DNA of 64,000 bases from Hormiphora californensis (taxonomy: Eukaryota > Ctenophora > Tentaculata > Cydippida > Pleurobrachiidae): positions 1,979,845 to 2,043,844 of the forward strand of contig CM035359.1 of assembly GCA_020137815.1 (NCBI GenBank), read 5' to 3'. The notes beneath the pieces were generated by a model that had not been told where the DNA came from, made no database searches, and worked only from the letters and a program-made list of their open reading frames with translations. Shown here in pieces: positions 1 to 27,700 of this stretch (positions within the stretch are counted from its first letter, which is position 1; every line of letters begins with the position of its first letter). The position numbers and the translations under genes are program-made.

Positions 1-15488
<15,488 letters not shown>

Positions 15489-15545
15489 ATTGAGTCGCTA
15501 AAGGAGGAGGGTTGTTTGTTTGTTTGAGATTGCTGCGTCTGGAGG

Positions 15546-15734
15546 ATGACCTGCCCGAAAGTAGTAGAGGCCGCACCGAACACGCTTATTAGGCGCCCCA
15601 GCACGTCCACACTCCGCCGTAGCAAGGCCACCCACCAATCAGTTTATGCAGAGCATGTTACTGCGGACGCTCCAGGAAGACCGTGGTCAACCACTGGCGA
15701 CACCGAAGGAGGAGGTTTATATAATACAATATAA
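15546..15734 (+). other. Possible divergent first exon opposite COG8
   Basis: A 62-codon plus-strand frame from ATG 15546, 57 bp from the COG8 start codon and facing away from it. It is GC-richer than its surroundings. No family is recognised. A minus-strand frame also covers it, so it may be only the COG8 5' UTR or promoter. Confidence 0.2.
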
Positions 15735-16026
15735 TGTAAGACATTTTAGGGTACACCTGGCGTTTTTTATCATAGAGTGCCCAACCAAATGACTTCACCA
15801 GGGTTTAGGGCATACAAAATGGACCTCAAATATGCAAGAATAGCAAATCGTCTCGAGTGTGCATCATTTCCTCATTACGGGGTGCTCGCATGAGGGAGCT
15901 GTAGCATATTCGAAGAAAGCCCCGGGTCCAGTCGGTTCAGGACCAACTTTTTGAGAAGAAAATGGAAAAACTTGGCCTACGCTGCAAGGTACCAGTATGA
16001 TATGGGTGTTTACAGGCATGTAGACC
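15735..16026. other. No gene; contains a fragment of a hairpin family
   Basis: The stretch around 15748-15850 (GGGTACACC ... GACCTCAAATATGCAA) resembles an end of the large hairpin at 35015-36404. Otherwise nothing is recognised. Confidence 0.4.
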
Positions 16027-16079
16027 GTACAGTTGTTAGGGCCTACCCCAACCGTTGGGGTAGGCCCTAACAACTGTAC
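16027..16079. repeat. Near-perfect 52-bp palindrome
   Basis: TACAGTTGTTAGGGCCTACC and the rest of the left arm are mirrored exactly by the right arm around the centre at about 16053. It would extrude as a near-perfect hairpin. It has no flanking duplication that I can identify. Confidence 0.85.
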
Positions 16080-16744
16080 CTACAGGCCCAACCCCAGCAC
16101 TAACTAACCCTGGCTCAGGGTCAGTGACCCTACCGTCTGAGTGGGGAGTGCTGACGCTCAAAACACCCAGATTTTTGACGTTTCCCCACGCTCCACTCCC
16201 TCCTCCCAGTAGTAGCCGTCGCGTACTGCAGTGCATATTTACCACTGGAGAACTAGCAGAAAGTGGAAAATTGACTTTTGGGAAATTGAGGAAAATGATA
16301 ACTTTAAAAAGTGAAGCGTGTGCCGATACCGTGCGTGTTCATAAAATCATGAGAGTATAACACTGCCGCGTGCGATTTAAAACAATAACACGGGACAAAA
16401 TTTTAAAAAGTAGGTTGCATGGGCGGCTCAATAGTGAACCATGATAAAGCAGGGACGGCGCTCGTGGGTGTCCGGGTGTCCGCGGACACCCAGACCGAAA
16501 AGACGGAAAGAGAAAAGAAGAAAAATGGAAAAAAACATCGGTGAGAACTGCGAAATTTTGGATTTGCGCGCAGCCGGGTGTCCGGAGCTCTGTCGGACAC
16601 CAGGTGCACTGCGCGCACCTGAACGCACGGCAGAGCATAAAGAGAGTTCTTCGCGCGCCACAGTGCATTTTGACGTGACCAGGGTGTCCGGTTCACCCAG
16701 AAAGTTGGGTGCGCGCGGATGAGTTTTTTCTTGTGAACAGAAAA
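16080..16744. other. No gene; local GGTGTCC-rich imperfect palindrome
   Basis: Around 16450-16720 the words GGGTGTCCG and CGGACACC recur in both orientations, giving several overlapping minus-strand frames that I regard as repeat artefacts. Confidence 0.45.
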
Positions 16745-17246
16745 CTGGTAAGTCGGAAGAACCTGTCCGTTCCTCTCATGAGCGCTCATGAGTGTATCAT
16801 GAGTAGGGCAGGTTTTTGGGAAAAAAGTTTTTCTTTACCTAGTACCAATCGAAAGCTCTCAGTCGTGTGAACGGAATGAACCTAATCTCATGTTCCTACT
16901 CCGAAAATTGGCGTAGGCACAAGGATTATATTCAAATAATATCAAGTGACACATGACATCACTGAGTCACGTGATAAACCGCGCTTGTGCTCGGTAATTA
17001 GATTCCGCAGAGGTTACACGCAAATCTGTCACCGAACACCCTCCACTAGAGAGATCCTTACCAGGTCTCCAGAAAACAGTGATTGAGCTGAAGGAAATTG
17101 GGCAATGAAATGAGACCACCACCCGGTAGCATGAACCGGTCTAAATAACCTCACCCGTCAATTAGTGTGAATAACACCACGGCTCAAAATTAAACGAGGA
17201 TTTGGAACTTTTGTTGGAAGGAAGGTATATCTATATAAAAGCCAAG

Positions 17247-19739
17247 ATGCGTACATGCAAAAATTTAATTCTTACTGCTTTTTACATGGTTTATCCTTGG
17301 AAACATTTTGTCTCTGAAAGACAATTTGATACAACCCCAGCTAGTGTTAGTGTTACTGTTGCCGATGTATTCAGCCACTTGCTGTATTTGACAGAGCAGG
17401 CAACAAATCATCGAGACAAATCGTTCTCTGCTGTGCTTCCAAGACTGGTAGATGATATCCTGAAGTTGTTTACTCCGGAAGTTCTGACTTGGCCCGATAA
17501 TAAGCGAAATGGGCGGAGATCATTCCTTATCAAGTTAGTAAAGTCATTGATTTGAAATTGTTTGGCTGTCCGACGTCTGCTATACTCTATAGATCGAAAG
17601 CTCCTGTTCTTAATTGAATATTAGTACTGCAAAATCGTTGTTTCTTTTTATAAATGGTCTGACCCTCTAATTCTCCCTCCTCTATACAGGAAGATCCGAG
17701 GTTTCGAAAACTGTAGGAAAAAAATATCTGCAAAGTCTAAGAAAGTTGAAGTGTTTGAGAATTCTCTGCTTGTGATATTTCCTCTCGCTCCTGCTGCAGT
17801 ATCGACATCTTCTGCTACCAAGGTATTTGCAAACTACCTTTCTAGTCGAAATAATTGTACTCATCCTCTATCCACATATTTCAAACTCCCGTAACTTGAG
17901 CCCCTTTTCCCGTTTTAATAGGACCTCAGTTTGGAAACCGCTGAACCCGTTACTCACCAAGCTGAACCCGTTACTCACCAAGCTGAACCCGTTACTGAAC
18001 AACCTGAACCCGTTACTCACCAAGCTGAACCCGTTACTGAACAACCTGAACCCGTTACTGAACAACCTGAACCCGTTACTGAACAACCTGAACCACTGGC
18101 TACTTTTCGATCCCAACTCCATATAGAACAACACCAGGTATGGCAATGATCCTTCATCCTAGCGTAGCATCTGTATAGTCTGATATTATTCTCATTGTAT
18201 ATTCTCAATCCCCTAATTATTTGAACTCCGTAACTCAAGCAATATCTTAGAGCACAAGTTTGGAAAGTACTGGAACTACAGCTGGCGACGAGATGAGTTC
18301 ATCCGCAGTTGAAAGATCATTACCAAGCCCTGTAGTGAAATCAGTGAACATGATGCAGACCCCGGCCATCTTACATCCCTGACGAGGTAATTCACCGTAG
18401 TTCCCATCCAATTCATATTTCGTCCCTTCCTCATTCAGTTTGAAATTCAGTGCAATTGTAGGACCCCTAGGCAGTCGTAATTGTCTGACTCACATCTAAC
18501 AAAAACTTACATTTCAGAGCAACTCTCAGATTCCTCCAACGGTGGGTACAAAAAAACAGAATGAAGGAGAAAACATTTAACATTTGGTTGTACATATTTT
18601 GATTTTTGAAGTGCCTATTTATAACGGACGTTAACGATCTGTCCCTTGCAGGTTGTGAAAGATATAAGCTCGGATCGTCAACTACTGTATCTCTACATTG
18701 TGGGGCTATCGACAGGAGATGTATCTTCCATTGCAAAGAAAACTATTGGCAAGACTCAACAGGCACGGTGGCTAACGCTGGCTACTAGAATCATCCGACT
18801 CTATGTCAGCGTGGCATACGATCAGTTGAAACCAGTTCATAGAGCACAGGTTGACCGTCTAGTGACGTTCATCTGCAACGTCTACTTTCCGGTAAGTGTG
18901 CTTTTTGTTTCAGTAGCTTTGTTAGATAATATAATAAAGATAAGAGCTATTTGTATTGTGTGTTCTTGTGGTTAATTAAAACTCCTCCTTTCTAGGTGTT
19001 CTCTGCTGTAAAACATCAGCCTGGTATTCATATGGGTCCGGTGCATTTCTACAACATCGTCAAGCGGATCGATGACTATTGTGACGACGACGAAAAAGCA
19101 ACATGTCATACCTCTCTCCAGGAAAACTGTTATATGATACATCCTGAGAATGTTTTACTCGCTATGTTAGGTAATTCAGATTTCAAATTGAATGGGTGGA
19201 AAAGAGCTAATCCTTTGCAATATTTATTCACTGATAACCAACCATTGTGTTTCAGGAGATGATGACTCATTTGTACGCAGCATGGCAGTGGAGGCAATTC
19301 AGAATATCGACAAATATTCCTCGAAAGCAACCAAGTCCTGGAGGATCCGACAGTTTGAGAGGCCCCTCCTCAACTTTGCAGCCCCGAGTTACTACTGCAT
19401 GGTGCAATACAGTGGTAAGATAAGGTCTAAGAGGTTTTTGGTCTATAAAGGGCCGGCCTACACAGGGAGCAGGTTAAAAGACCCGTCACCCGGCCTCCGC
19501 TCTTAGAGGGCAAAGACATTAGGGCATTTTTAGAGAGACCTTTTGAGAGTGAGATACCGTGCCACACACAGGCGGTGGAGAGAGCCGTGGCAACAACACA
19601 CGGTTGTGTAAAAAGGAGAAAGACTGAGAAAAACCAAATGGACAATCTTCTCAGTACCGTTGCTGCTAGAAAAGAGCCCACGAAAAGAGTTTTGGAAAAG
19701 AGATATTTTAAGGATTTTGCTCATTCATCTAGTAGTTAA
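17247..19739 (+). CDS. TIR-element-encoded protein of unknown function (HTQAVER-type family), multi-exon
   Basis: Proposed exons: 17247-17533, 17690-17822, 17922-18137, about 18249-18343, a short exon near 18520-18544, 18653-18891, 18996-19171, about 19256-19423, and a last exon to TAA 19739. Phases agree at most junctions; exon 4 and the last intron are uncertain. Exon 3 is a VNTR encoding AEPVTHQ/PEPVTEQ repeats. The later exons encode WLTLATRIIRLYVSVAYD, then IHPENVLLAMLG, RPLLNFAAPSYY and PCHTQAVERAV. From memory, this order of motifs occurs in a widespread set of uncharacterised animal proteins from repetitive loci. I do not see a DDE or HUH signature I can place. Being centred between long inverted repeats makes a transposition role likely. 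The true 5' start is uncertain. Confidence 0.6.
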
Positions 19740-20107
19740 TAGTAAATGGGGACATTTAATTACAATTTGTTGTATTATGTGATTTTGTAATGTGCGTATT
19801 GATTTTGTTTTCATTGCAAAATAGAAATAATGTATATTGCTGTTTTCTGGAGACCTGGTAAGGATCTCTCTAGTGGAGGGTGTTCGGTGACAGATTTGCG
19901 TGTAACCTCTGCGGAATCTAATTACCGAGCACAAGCGCGGTTTATCACGTGACTCAGTGATGTCATGTGTCACGTGATATTATTTGAAAAATATAATCGC
20001 TTGTGCCTACGCCAATTTTCGGAGTAGGAACATGAGATTAGGTTCATTCCGTTCACACGACTGAGAGCTTTCGATTGGTACTAGGTAAAGAAAAACTTTT
20101 TTCCCAA

Positions 20108-21310
20108 AATGATTCATGAGTGTGTCATGAGTGTATCATGAGTGTATCATGAGCGCTCATGAGACGTTTTTAGGTGTTTCAACGTCTCATGAGCGCTCAT
20201 GAGTGTATCATGAGTGTGTCATGAGTGTATCATGAGCGCTCATGAGTGCTCATAAGGAACCATAATAAAGTTCAAGAGCGCACCCCATCCAAGAGCGCAC
20301 CACCTCCAAAAGACACCACTCCAAGAGCGCACCACATCAAAGAGAGCCCCATCCAGAAGATACCGGCGCAGGGGACACACGCGCAGAAGAGACGCACGCG
20401 CAAATACAACGGCGCGCTGGTCTTTCTGCGCGTGGTGTCCGCGTGTGGTATCTTCTGGATGGGGAGCTCTCTTTGATGTGGTGCGCTCTTGAAGTGGTGT
20501 CTTCTGGAGGTGGTGCGCTCTTGGATGTGGTCTCTTTTGGGTGTGGTGCGCTCTCAGGTGTGGTCTCTCTTCGATCGGGTACGCTCTTGGGTGCTCTTGG
20601 AGGCTCTTGAACTTTATTATGGTTCCTTATGAGACCTTGCTCATGAGCGCTCATGAGACATATGTCTCATCCCATCTCTGTTTCAATGTCTCATGAGCGC
20701 TCATGAGACGTTTTGACCTACATGTGCTCATGAGTGTATCATGAGACATGTCTCATGAGACATATGTGATATGTCTCATGAGACGTTAGGGTTATGGTTA
20801 TGGTTGGGTTTAGGGTTGGGCTAGGGTTAGGGCTTTCCTTTAGGTCTAGGGACCCGTAGAGGGTGGGCTAGGTCCAAGCCTATGGGTAACCCTAACCCTA
20901 TCCCTACGGGTCCCTAGACCTAAAGGAAAGCCCTAACCCTAGCCCAACCCTAAACCAAACATACCCTAACCTAACGTCTCATGAGACATATGTCTCATGA
21001 GACATGTCTCATGATACACTCATGAAAACATGTAGGTCAAAACGTCTCATGAGCGCTCATGAGACATTGAAACAGAGATGGGATGAGACTATGTCTCATG
21101 AGCGCTCATGAGCAAGGTCTCATGAGCACTCATGAGCGCTCATGATACACTCATGACACAGCTCATGATACACTCATGAGCGCTCATGAGACGTTGAAAC
21201 ACCTAAAAACGTCTCATGAGCGCTCATGATACACTCATGATACACTCATGACACACTCATGATACACTCATGAGCGCTCATGAGAGGAACGGACAGGTTC
21301 TTCCGACTTA
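20108..21310. repeat. Nested hairpin array of the palindrome CTCATGAGCGCTCATGAG
   Basis: More than a dozen copies of the 18-bp perfect palindrome CTCATGAGCGCTCATGAG are joined by ATGAGTGTATC and ATGAGACATATGTCTC units. An inner hairpin (20244-20640) has arms of AAGAGCGCACC words. A larger one pairs 20640-20790 with 20965-21110. There are no genes. Confidence 0.9.
20788..20965. repeat. Telomere-like TTAGGG/CCCTAA repeats at a hairpin tip
   Basis: The left side has degenerate TTAGGG/TTATGG/GTTGGG units and the right side mirrors them as CCCTAA/CCCAAC. Between them are GGTCTAGGGACCCGTAGAG and its inverse. This is interstitial, palindromic and imperfect, so it is not a chromosome end. Confidence 0.75.
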
Positions 21311-21451
21311 CCAGAAAACTTTCATCTTTTTTTCCATTTTTCACAAAAGGAGTTCAGAAATGCTTAAAATCGTTTAAAAACGCCTCAAAATGTCCGAAAT
21401 TTTCGGGGGGCCCCTGGACCCTGCCTGCGGGGGCTCTGCCCCCTACACCCC

Positions 21452-21796
21452 TACTTTCTCTGAGGCGGGAGACACACTGAAGTTGGGATGGATGAATGTA
21501 CCTCTCCCGGCGTAAACGGCGTATCTGCGTACCGTTTTAGAAAACCATTTCTCCACTTCAACAATCAACAAGCGCCACGATATCCAATATCAATATTCAG
21601 TTTTCCGAAAAGTCATTCGCGAAAAAGTGTCAAAGTACTTGGTGACATACCTGGCGCGACCCCCATCAAAGTACCACACTACCACAACTCGTTCACCTGA
21701 GTTCTGCATGTTGCTGAACACTTTTATCAAATGGCTAGAATCACGATATCACGATAATAATTTAAAGTGTTGGATGTACTTGGAATAGGACTAAAA
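21452..21796 (+). promoter_or_regulatory. Duplicated 5' flank of Ig array 1
   Basis: From CTCTGAGGC to the ATG this matches 43092-43432 almost base for base. The identity starts abruptly at 21452/43092, marking the left edge of the segmental duplication. It presumably holds the promoter and 5' UTR. I see no clear TATA box. Confidence 0.55.
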
Positions 21797-24700
21797 ATGC
21801 AGTTTTTTCACTTGGCTCCCATTTTATTTGAACTGTAAGTGACTCCCAATAAAACATTATACATTGTTCAATTCTGTATTTCTATCGATCATCATGGTCT
21901 AATGTTTCATTATTTTTCAACTTTTCAGGCTGTTTCCCTGCCTTTTAGTTATCTCTTCTGAAGCAAGTCAGTATATTTATTCATTGAAGCTTTGCTGAAG
22001 TCAATTAAAGATACAAGAGAGTGGCCACTAGTGGACAGGATCAGAATTGGACTAGTTTATTGGAGGTTGTAAAGATTAGTTATATGAGCATTATTCCTCT
22101 TTTGCCGCTCAAAATTAACCCATCCATCACTGAGATTTTTCTATCCTGTTTGATAAATATTGATCCAGCAGGAATTCCCCGAGAGTAACGAAAATTATAT
22201 CTCAGTGATGGATGGTTCGATTTTGAGCGGCCAAAAGGCAAAATGCTCATAGAACTAATCTCTACTACCTCCAACAAACTTTTCCAATCCTGATTCTGTC
22301 CACGCACACTTTAAATAATACCATTAGCAGCAATTTGATACGAGCTTCTTTAAGGTCCCAGCAAGTTCGCCTTTTCTAAACAACCCTCTACGACAAGTGT
22401 CGACACTGGAACCACTGTCACACTATCATGCGAGGCTGGGGGAAGAACTGGTATCTCATACCAATGGTACAGCCTGGCAGCTGGATTCAATGTTCCTCCC
22501 GAAGATAGTAATAAGATTGGGGGGCAAACAGCGACTACATTAGAAGTAGCGGAGGGTATTTATAGCAACTCGATGTTCCAGTGTATGGCAACTGCAGGGG
22601 AAGAATCGATATTTAGTGACGTTGCCACTGTCACTTTTTATATTCCTGCAACAAGTAAGGATCACTTTGGGTTTTGAATTCGAATTTATGGTTTCATTGA
22701 GTTCTCCTAACAACTTATATTTGCAGCCATAAGTTTTAGTGGTACGGTCACTACTGACACCGTTTCTACTTCATCTGATATTAGAAATAACGATGCCTGG
22801 GTTTTTACGCTCAAGTGTAACAAAGACGCTGGGTTTGATCCGGACACCCAGATCACCAGTGGTTCTGTGTACAATGTAAAGTGGTATAAAGGCGGTGTGG
22901 AAGTAGCAGATGATAACAAATGGATATATACTAGGGCAGGCGAGAACAAGCTGGTAGCTAATGGTCAAAATGCGGTTTTCCCAAATATTAACCTTGAGAA
23001 GTACAGCCTGGTTATATTCAACATAAAGACATCAGATGCTGGAGAATATACCTGTAAAGCAGTTAACACAGCTGGAGGCTCTGTCTTACTTGGAACTGTC
23101 ACAATTAGTAGTGTTGGTACAACTATATCTGATAACGACTGGTATTTAAAATCAAAAACATCATTGGCTGCTGGGTATACTGTTCAAGCTCTAAACTCTG
23201 ATGGGACAATCAAGACGACACCCTCTGTTGGCGATACCGTTCTATTATCCTGCGGAGGGGTTTGTAAACCAGCAGGCAGTACTTCCAATTCTATCAGTTA
23301 CAAGTGGACACTGGAAGGCGATATAAACACTATCCTCTCTGATGACAGAGAATACAGTGCGACCATGTCATCTACAAATACTGTAACCTACCAGTGTAGA
23401 ATAACAAATAGCGATTGTGTGGACAGTAACATATCTACCAAAGGATCAGTGTCACTTTCAGCCACAGGTATTTAAATGAAGAACATTTATTATTTTTGGT
23501 AAGGAGTAAGTAAAGGAAGATACTGATCATATCTCGCTGGTAACATTGAGTTTAGCTCGGTTGAACTTCTAACTCTTTAATTTCAGCTGCTACTATCAGT
23601 TACTCCTACACGTTTGATTCATCCCTTCCTTCCTATATATGGTGGGAATCTGACAGTTCGAAGTCAGCAGATCTCAGTATAGCCTGTACTGGAACTGGAT
23701 CCGGAGGAACTTTAGTAAAGAAAGTATACCAAAATGGTGTACCAAAATCAACTTCTCCACCTTATACAATCTCTGCTGCTCCATCTAATAGCGGTGCTTA
23801 CCAATGCGTTATTTTTAACGATGGGGATAACGTGTTCTTGACTCAGCATACAACTGAAGTTCTTATTGGTGTTGGTAAGTACCTACTCGTCACATGTAAA
23901 ATTGTAGGTATCTACATTCTACACTCCAAGCTCAACTAAAATTCCCCTTTCCAGAAAACCCGACAGCTGCCCTAACTTATTCTCCCACAATATACCGTAT
24001 TGGTGAAACTGCTACCTTAACTTGTACCATTACTGGTTACCCAATTTCATCGGTACAAATAAGCCTGGACGGAGGATCAGCTCTTACAACTACCGAAGTC
24101 AGCTCAACTGTTTATACGGCTACTATTGGCTCATTCTCTGTTTCGGATGCTGTAAAATACACGTGTAGTGTGTCAATTCAGTGGTATAAAACTGATGGCG
24201 GGGACGCACAAACCGAAACTAAAACCAGTGATCTCACCTTGGAGTATGGTAAGTTTGGTGTACTCTTCTGAAGCAAGTCAGTATATATAATTCGTTGAAG
24301 CTTTGCTGAAGTCAAGTTTTAAATAATACCATTAGGAGCAATTTGATACGAGCTTCTTTCAGGTCCCAGTAAGTTCGCCTTTTCCAAACAACCCACCACA
24401 ACAAGTGTCGACACTGGAACCACCGTCACACTATCATGTGAGGCTGGGGGAAGAACTGGTATCACATACGAATGGTACAGCCTGGCAGCTGGATTTAATG
24501 TTCCTCCCGAAGATAGTGATAAGATTGGCGGGCAAACAGCGACTTCATTAGAAGTAGCGGAGGGTATTTATAGCAATTCGATGTTCCAGTGTATAGCTAC
24601 TACAGGGGAAGAGTCGATATTCAGTGACGTTGCTACTATTAGATTTAATATTCCTGCAACAAGTAAGAATCACTTTTAATCTTTGAATTCGAATTTTTGG

Positions 24701-27700
24701 TTTCATCGAGTTCTTCTAACAACTTATATTTGCAGCCATAAGTTTTAGTGGTACTGTCACTACCGAAACTGTATCTACTTCATCTGATATTATGAATAAC
24801 GATGCCTGGGTTTTCACACTCAAGTGTAACAAAGACAGTGGGTTTGATCCGGACACTCAGATCACCAGTGGTTCTGTGTACAGTGTAAAGTGGTATAAAG
24901 GCGGTGTGGAAGTGGCAGATGATAACAAGTGGATATACACCAGTGCAGGCACCAATACACTGTGGTTTGATGCTGCGGGAGCGTTTCAAAAAACAATAAC
25001 TCTAGAGAAGTACAGCCTGGTTATATTCAACATAAAGACATCAGATGCTGGAACGTATACCTGTAAAGCAGTTAACACAGCTGGTGGCTCTGTCTTACTT
25101 GGAACTGTCACAATCGGTAGTGTTGGTACAACTATATCTGATAATGCCTGGTATTTAAAATCAACAACATCTTTGGCTGCTGGGTATACTGTTCAAGCTC
25201 TAAATTCTGATGGGACAATCAAGACAGCACCCTCTATTGGTGATACTGTTCTATTATCCTGCGGAGGGGTTTGTAAACCAGGAGGCAGTACTTCCAATTC
25301 TATCAGTTACAAGTGGACACTGGAAGGCGATCTAAACACTATCCTCTCTTCTGACAGAGAATACAGTGTGACCATGTCATCTACAAGTACTGTAATCTAC
25401 CAGTGTAGAATAACAAATAGTGATTGTGTGGACAGTACCACAACTACCAAAGGTGCAGTATCTCTCACACCCACAGGTATTTAAATGAAGAACAGTTATT
25501 CTTTTTGGTACTCGAGAAAGGAAGATTACTGATCATATCTCGCTGGTAACATTCTAACTCTTTAATTTCAGCTGCTACTACCAGTTACTCCTACACGTTT
25601 GATTCATCGCTCCCTTCCTATATATGGTGGGAATCTGACAGTTCGAAGTCAGCAGATCTCAGTATAGCCTGTACTGGAACCGGTTCCGGAGGGACTTTAG
25701 TAAAGAATGTATACCATAATAGTGTATCAAAATCAACTTCTCCACCTTATACAATCTCTGTTGCCTCATCTAATAGTGGTGCTTACCAATGCGCTATTAC
25801 TAACAATGGGGATAACGTATTCTTGACACAACATACAACTGAAGTTCTTATTGTTGGTAAGTACCTACTCGTCACATGTAAAATTGTAGGTATCTACACA
25901 GTACACTCCAAGCTCAACTAAAATTCCCCTTTCCAGAAAGCCCGACAGCTGCCCTAACTTCTTCTCCCATAATATACCGCACTGGCGACTCAGCTACCCT
26001 AACTTGTACCATTACTGGTTACCCAATTCCATCGGTACAAATAAGCCTGGACGGAGGATCAGCTCTTACAACTACCGAAGTCAGCTCCACTGTTTATACG
26101 ACTACTATTGGTTCATTCTCTGTTTCGGATGCTGGAAAATACACGTGTAGTGTGTCAATTCAGTGGTATAAAACTGATGGCGGGGACTCACAAATTGACA
26201 CTAAAACCAGTGATCTCACCTTGGAATATGGTAAGTTTGGTGTAAATAATTGAGACCAATCAAAGTAGGTATCATGTACTCACCTCAAAGCTGCGAGTTC
26301 CTTTATACAGTCCGACCTCGATTTAACAGCACCCTCGAAATGGTTGACTCTGTAAAATCTAATTAATATAGTTGTCACGGTTTCATCATTTTTTCAGTGC
26401 AAGATGCTACAACAACGCTCACATCTACTCCAGTATCCCCTTCCAAAGGGGACTCAGTAACTATAACATGTGTGGTTGTTGGCTACCCTGCACCTTCTCA
26501 ACCTGTTTTATCTAAAGATGATAGCAGTATTATTTTTTCTGGGGGAAGTTCTGGGACTAATACCAAGACATGCAACCATGTGATTACTGACGCTCAGTAT
26601 ACACATGGTGGAACTTACACGTGTGTTGGAAGCAATACTGTTGACAGTGTAGACAAAACAGACAATAAAACTGTTGAAATCAATATTGGTGCGTTAAAAC
26701 AGGTGTTTCATAGAAGCCCCAATTCATTTTACTGTTTAACCGAAATCTATATACAGTCGGACCCCGATTTAACGGCCCCCGATTTAGCGGCACCCCGATT
26801 TAACGGCAGCATAATCTTCCCCCGATATAGAAAATTAACAGTATTTAACCCCGATTTAGCGGACACCCCGATTTAACGGACAAAACCCTTTCCCCCAAGG
26901 GTGCCGTTAAATCGGGGTCCGACTGTAGTATATTTATTTTGTTATTGGTCATGGTCATTCCCAAACATCTTTTAGTTGGAGAAGAGGAAGTTTCTATGGT
27001 GATTAAAAACGGCGCTGACAAGACTCTCACCGGTTCAACCATTGAAATATCAAAAGGATCAACTCTGAAAATTACCTGCACTGTAGACGGCAATCCTAAA
27101 CCTGCATCCATTACTCTGAAGAAAAATGGCACAGCAGTGGCTGGTACGACAACTTCTCAAACCGACTATTCTAGGACTGTGGAGGTGTCAATCGGCAATT
27201 TGGAATTATGGGATTCAGGTATTGTGAGCTAATTTACAGCTGTACTCCTCTAATATACTTTGAACTATGGTGTTGGGATAAAAATGATTCTGAGTAGTGC
27301 AGTGGAAAAATCATATATGTATTATGTTATTTAAGAAACTGTCAATATTCTCAGGTGAATACAAATGTGAAACGACAAAGAACGACAGTACAACTGCAGG
27401 TCCCTTTGTTACTCAAAAAGTGGCGGTAATGTTCATGTTAGCGGTTAATGTCACTATTGGTGTCAGTACAGAGTACCCAACCCTTGCCGCTCAAGTTGTG
27501 TTTACCTGCATAGCCATTGGAGGTAAGAAAATAGCCATAGATAAATTATTTAATCTCTCAGCCGGTTGACTGTATTTCGATCCTTCTTTCCACAGGTGAC
27601 CGACCATATGAAGTTATTTTGAGAAGAAATGGGAATGATTTCATAAAGTACACTGAAACAAACTCCTTTTGTACAGAAGACAATGATTATCAGCTTACTT

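Larger units (their letters stand above)
16745..21314. mobile_element. 4.6-kb terminal-inverted-repeat element carrying a multi-exon gene
   Basis: The outer ends CTGGTAAGTCGGAAGAACCT and its exact inverse continue through GTCCGTTCC and CTCATGAGCGCTCATGAG. The outer ends are bordered by AAAA on both sides, a possible 4-bp duplication. Inside are a second set of inverted repeats of about 260 bp (16816-17085 and 19842-20107). The region between them, 17.1-19.8 kb, carries the gene described separately. The right third (20108-21310) is non-coding and made of nested hairpins. The gene-bearing part may be the active transposon, and the hairpin part may be a second element trapped in it. Confidence 0.8.

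Noticed and set aside
17868-18238. Minus-strand FSNGFRL repeat frames
   Set aside because: Antisense shadow of the VNTR exon of the element-encoded gene.
20785-20965. Chromosome end or telomere
   Set aside because: The repeats are imperfect, inverted about a core and flanked by element sequence on both sides.
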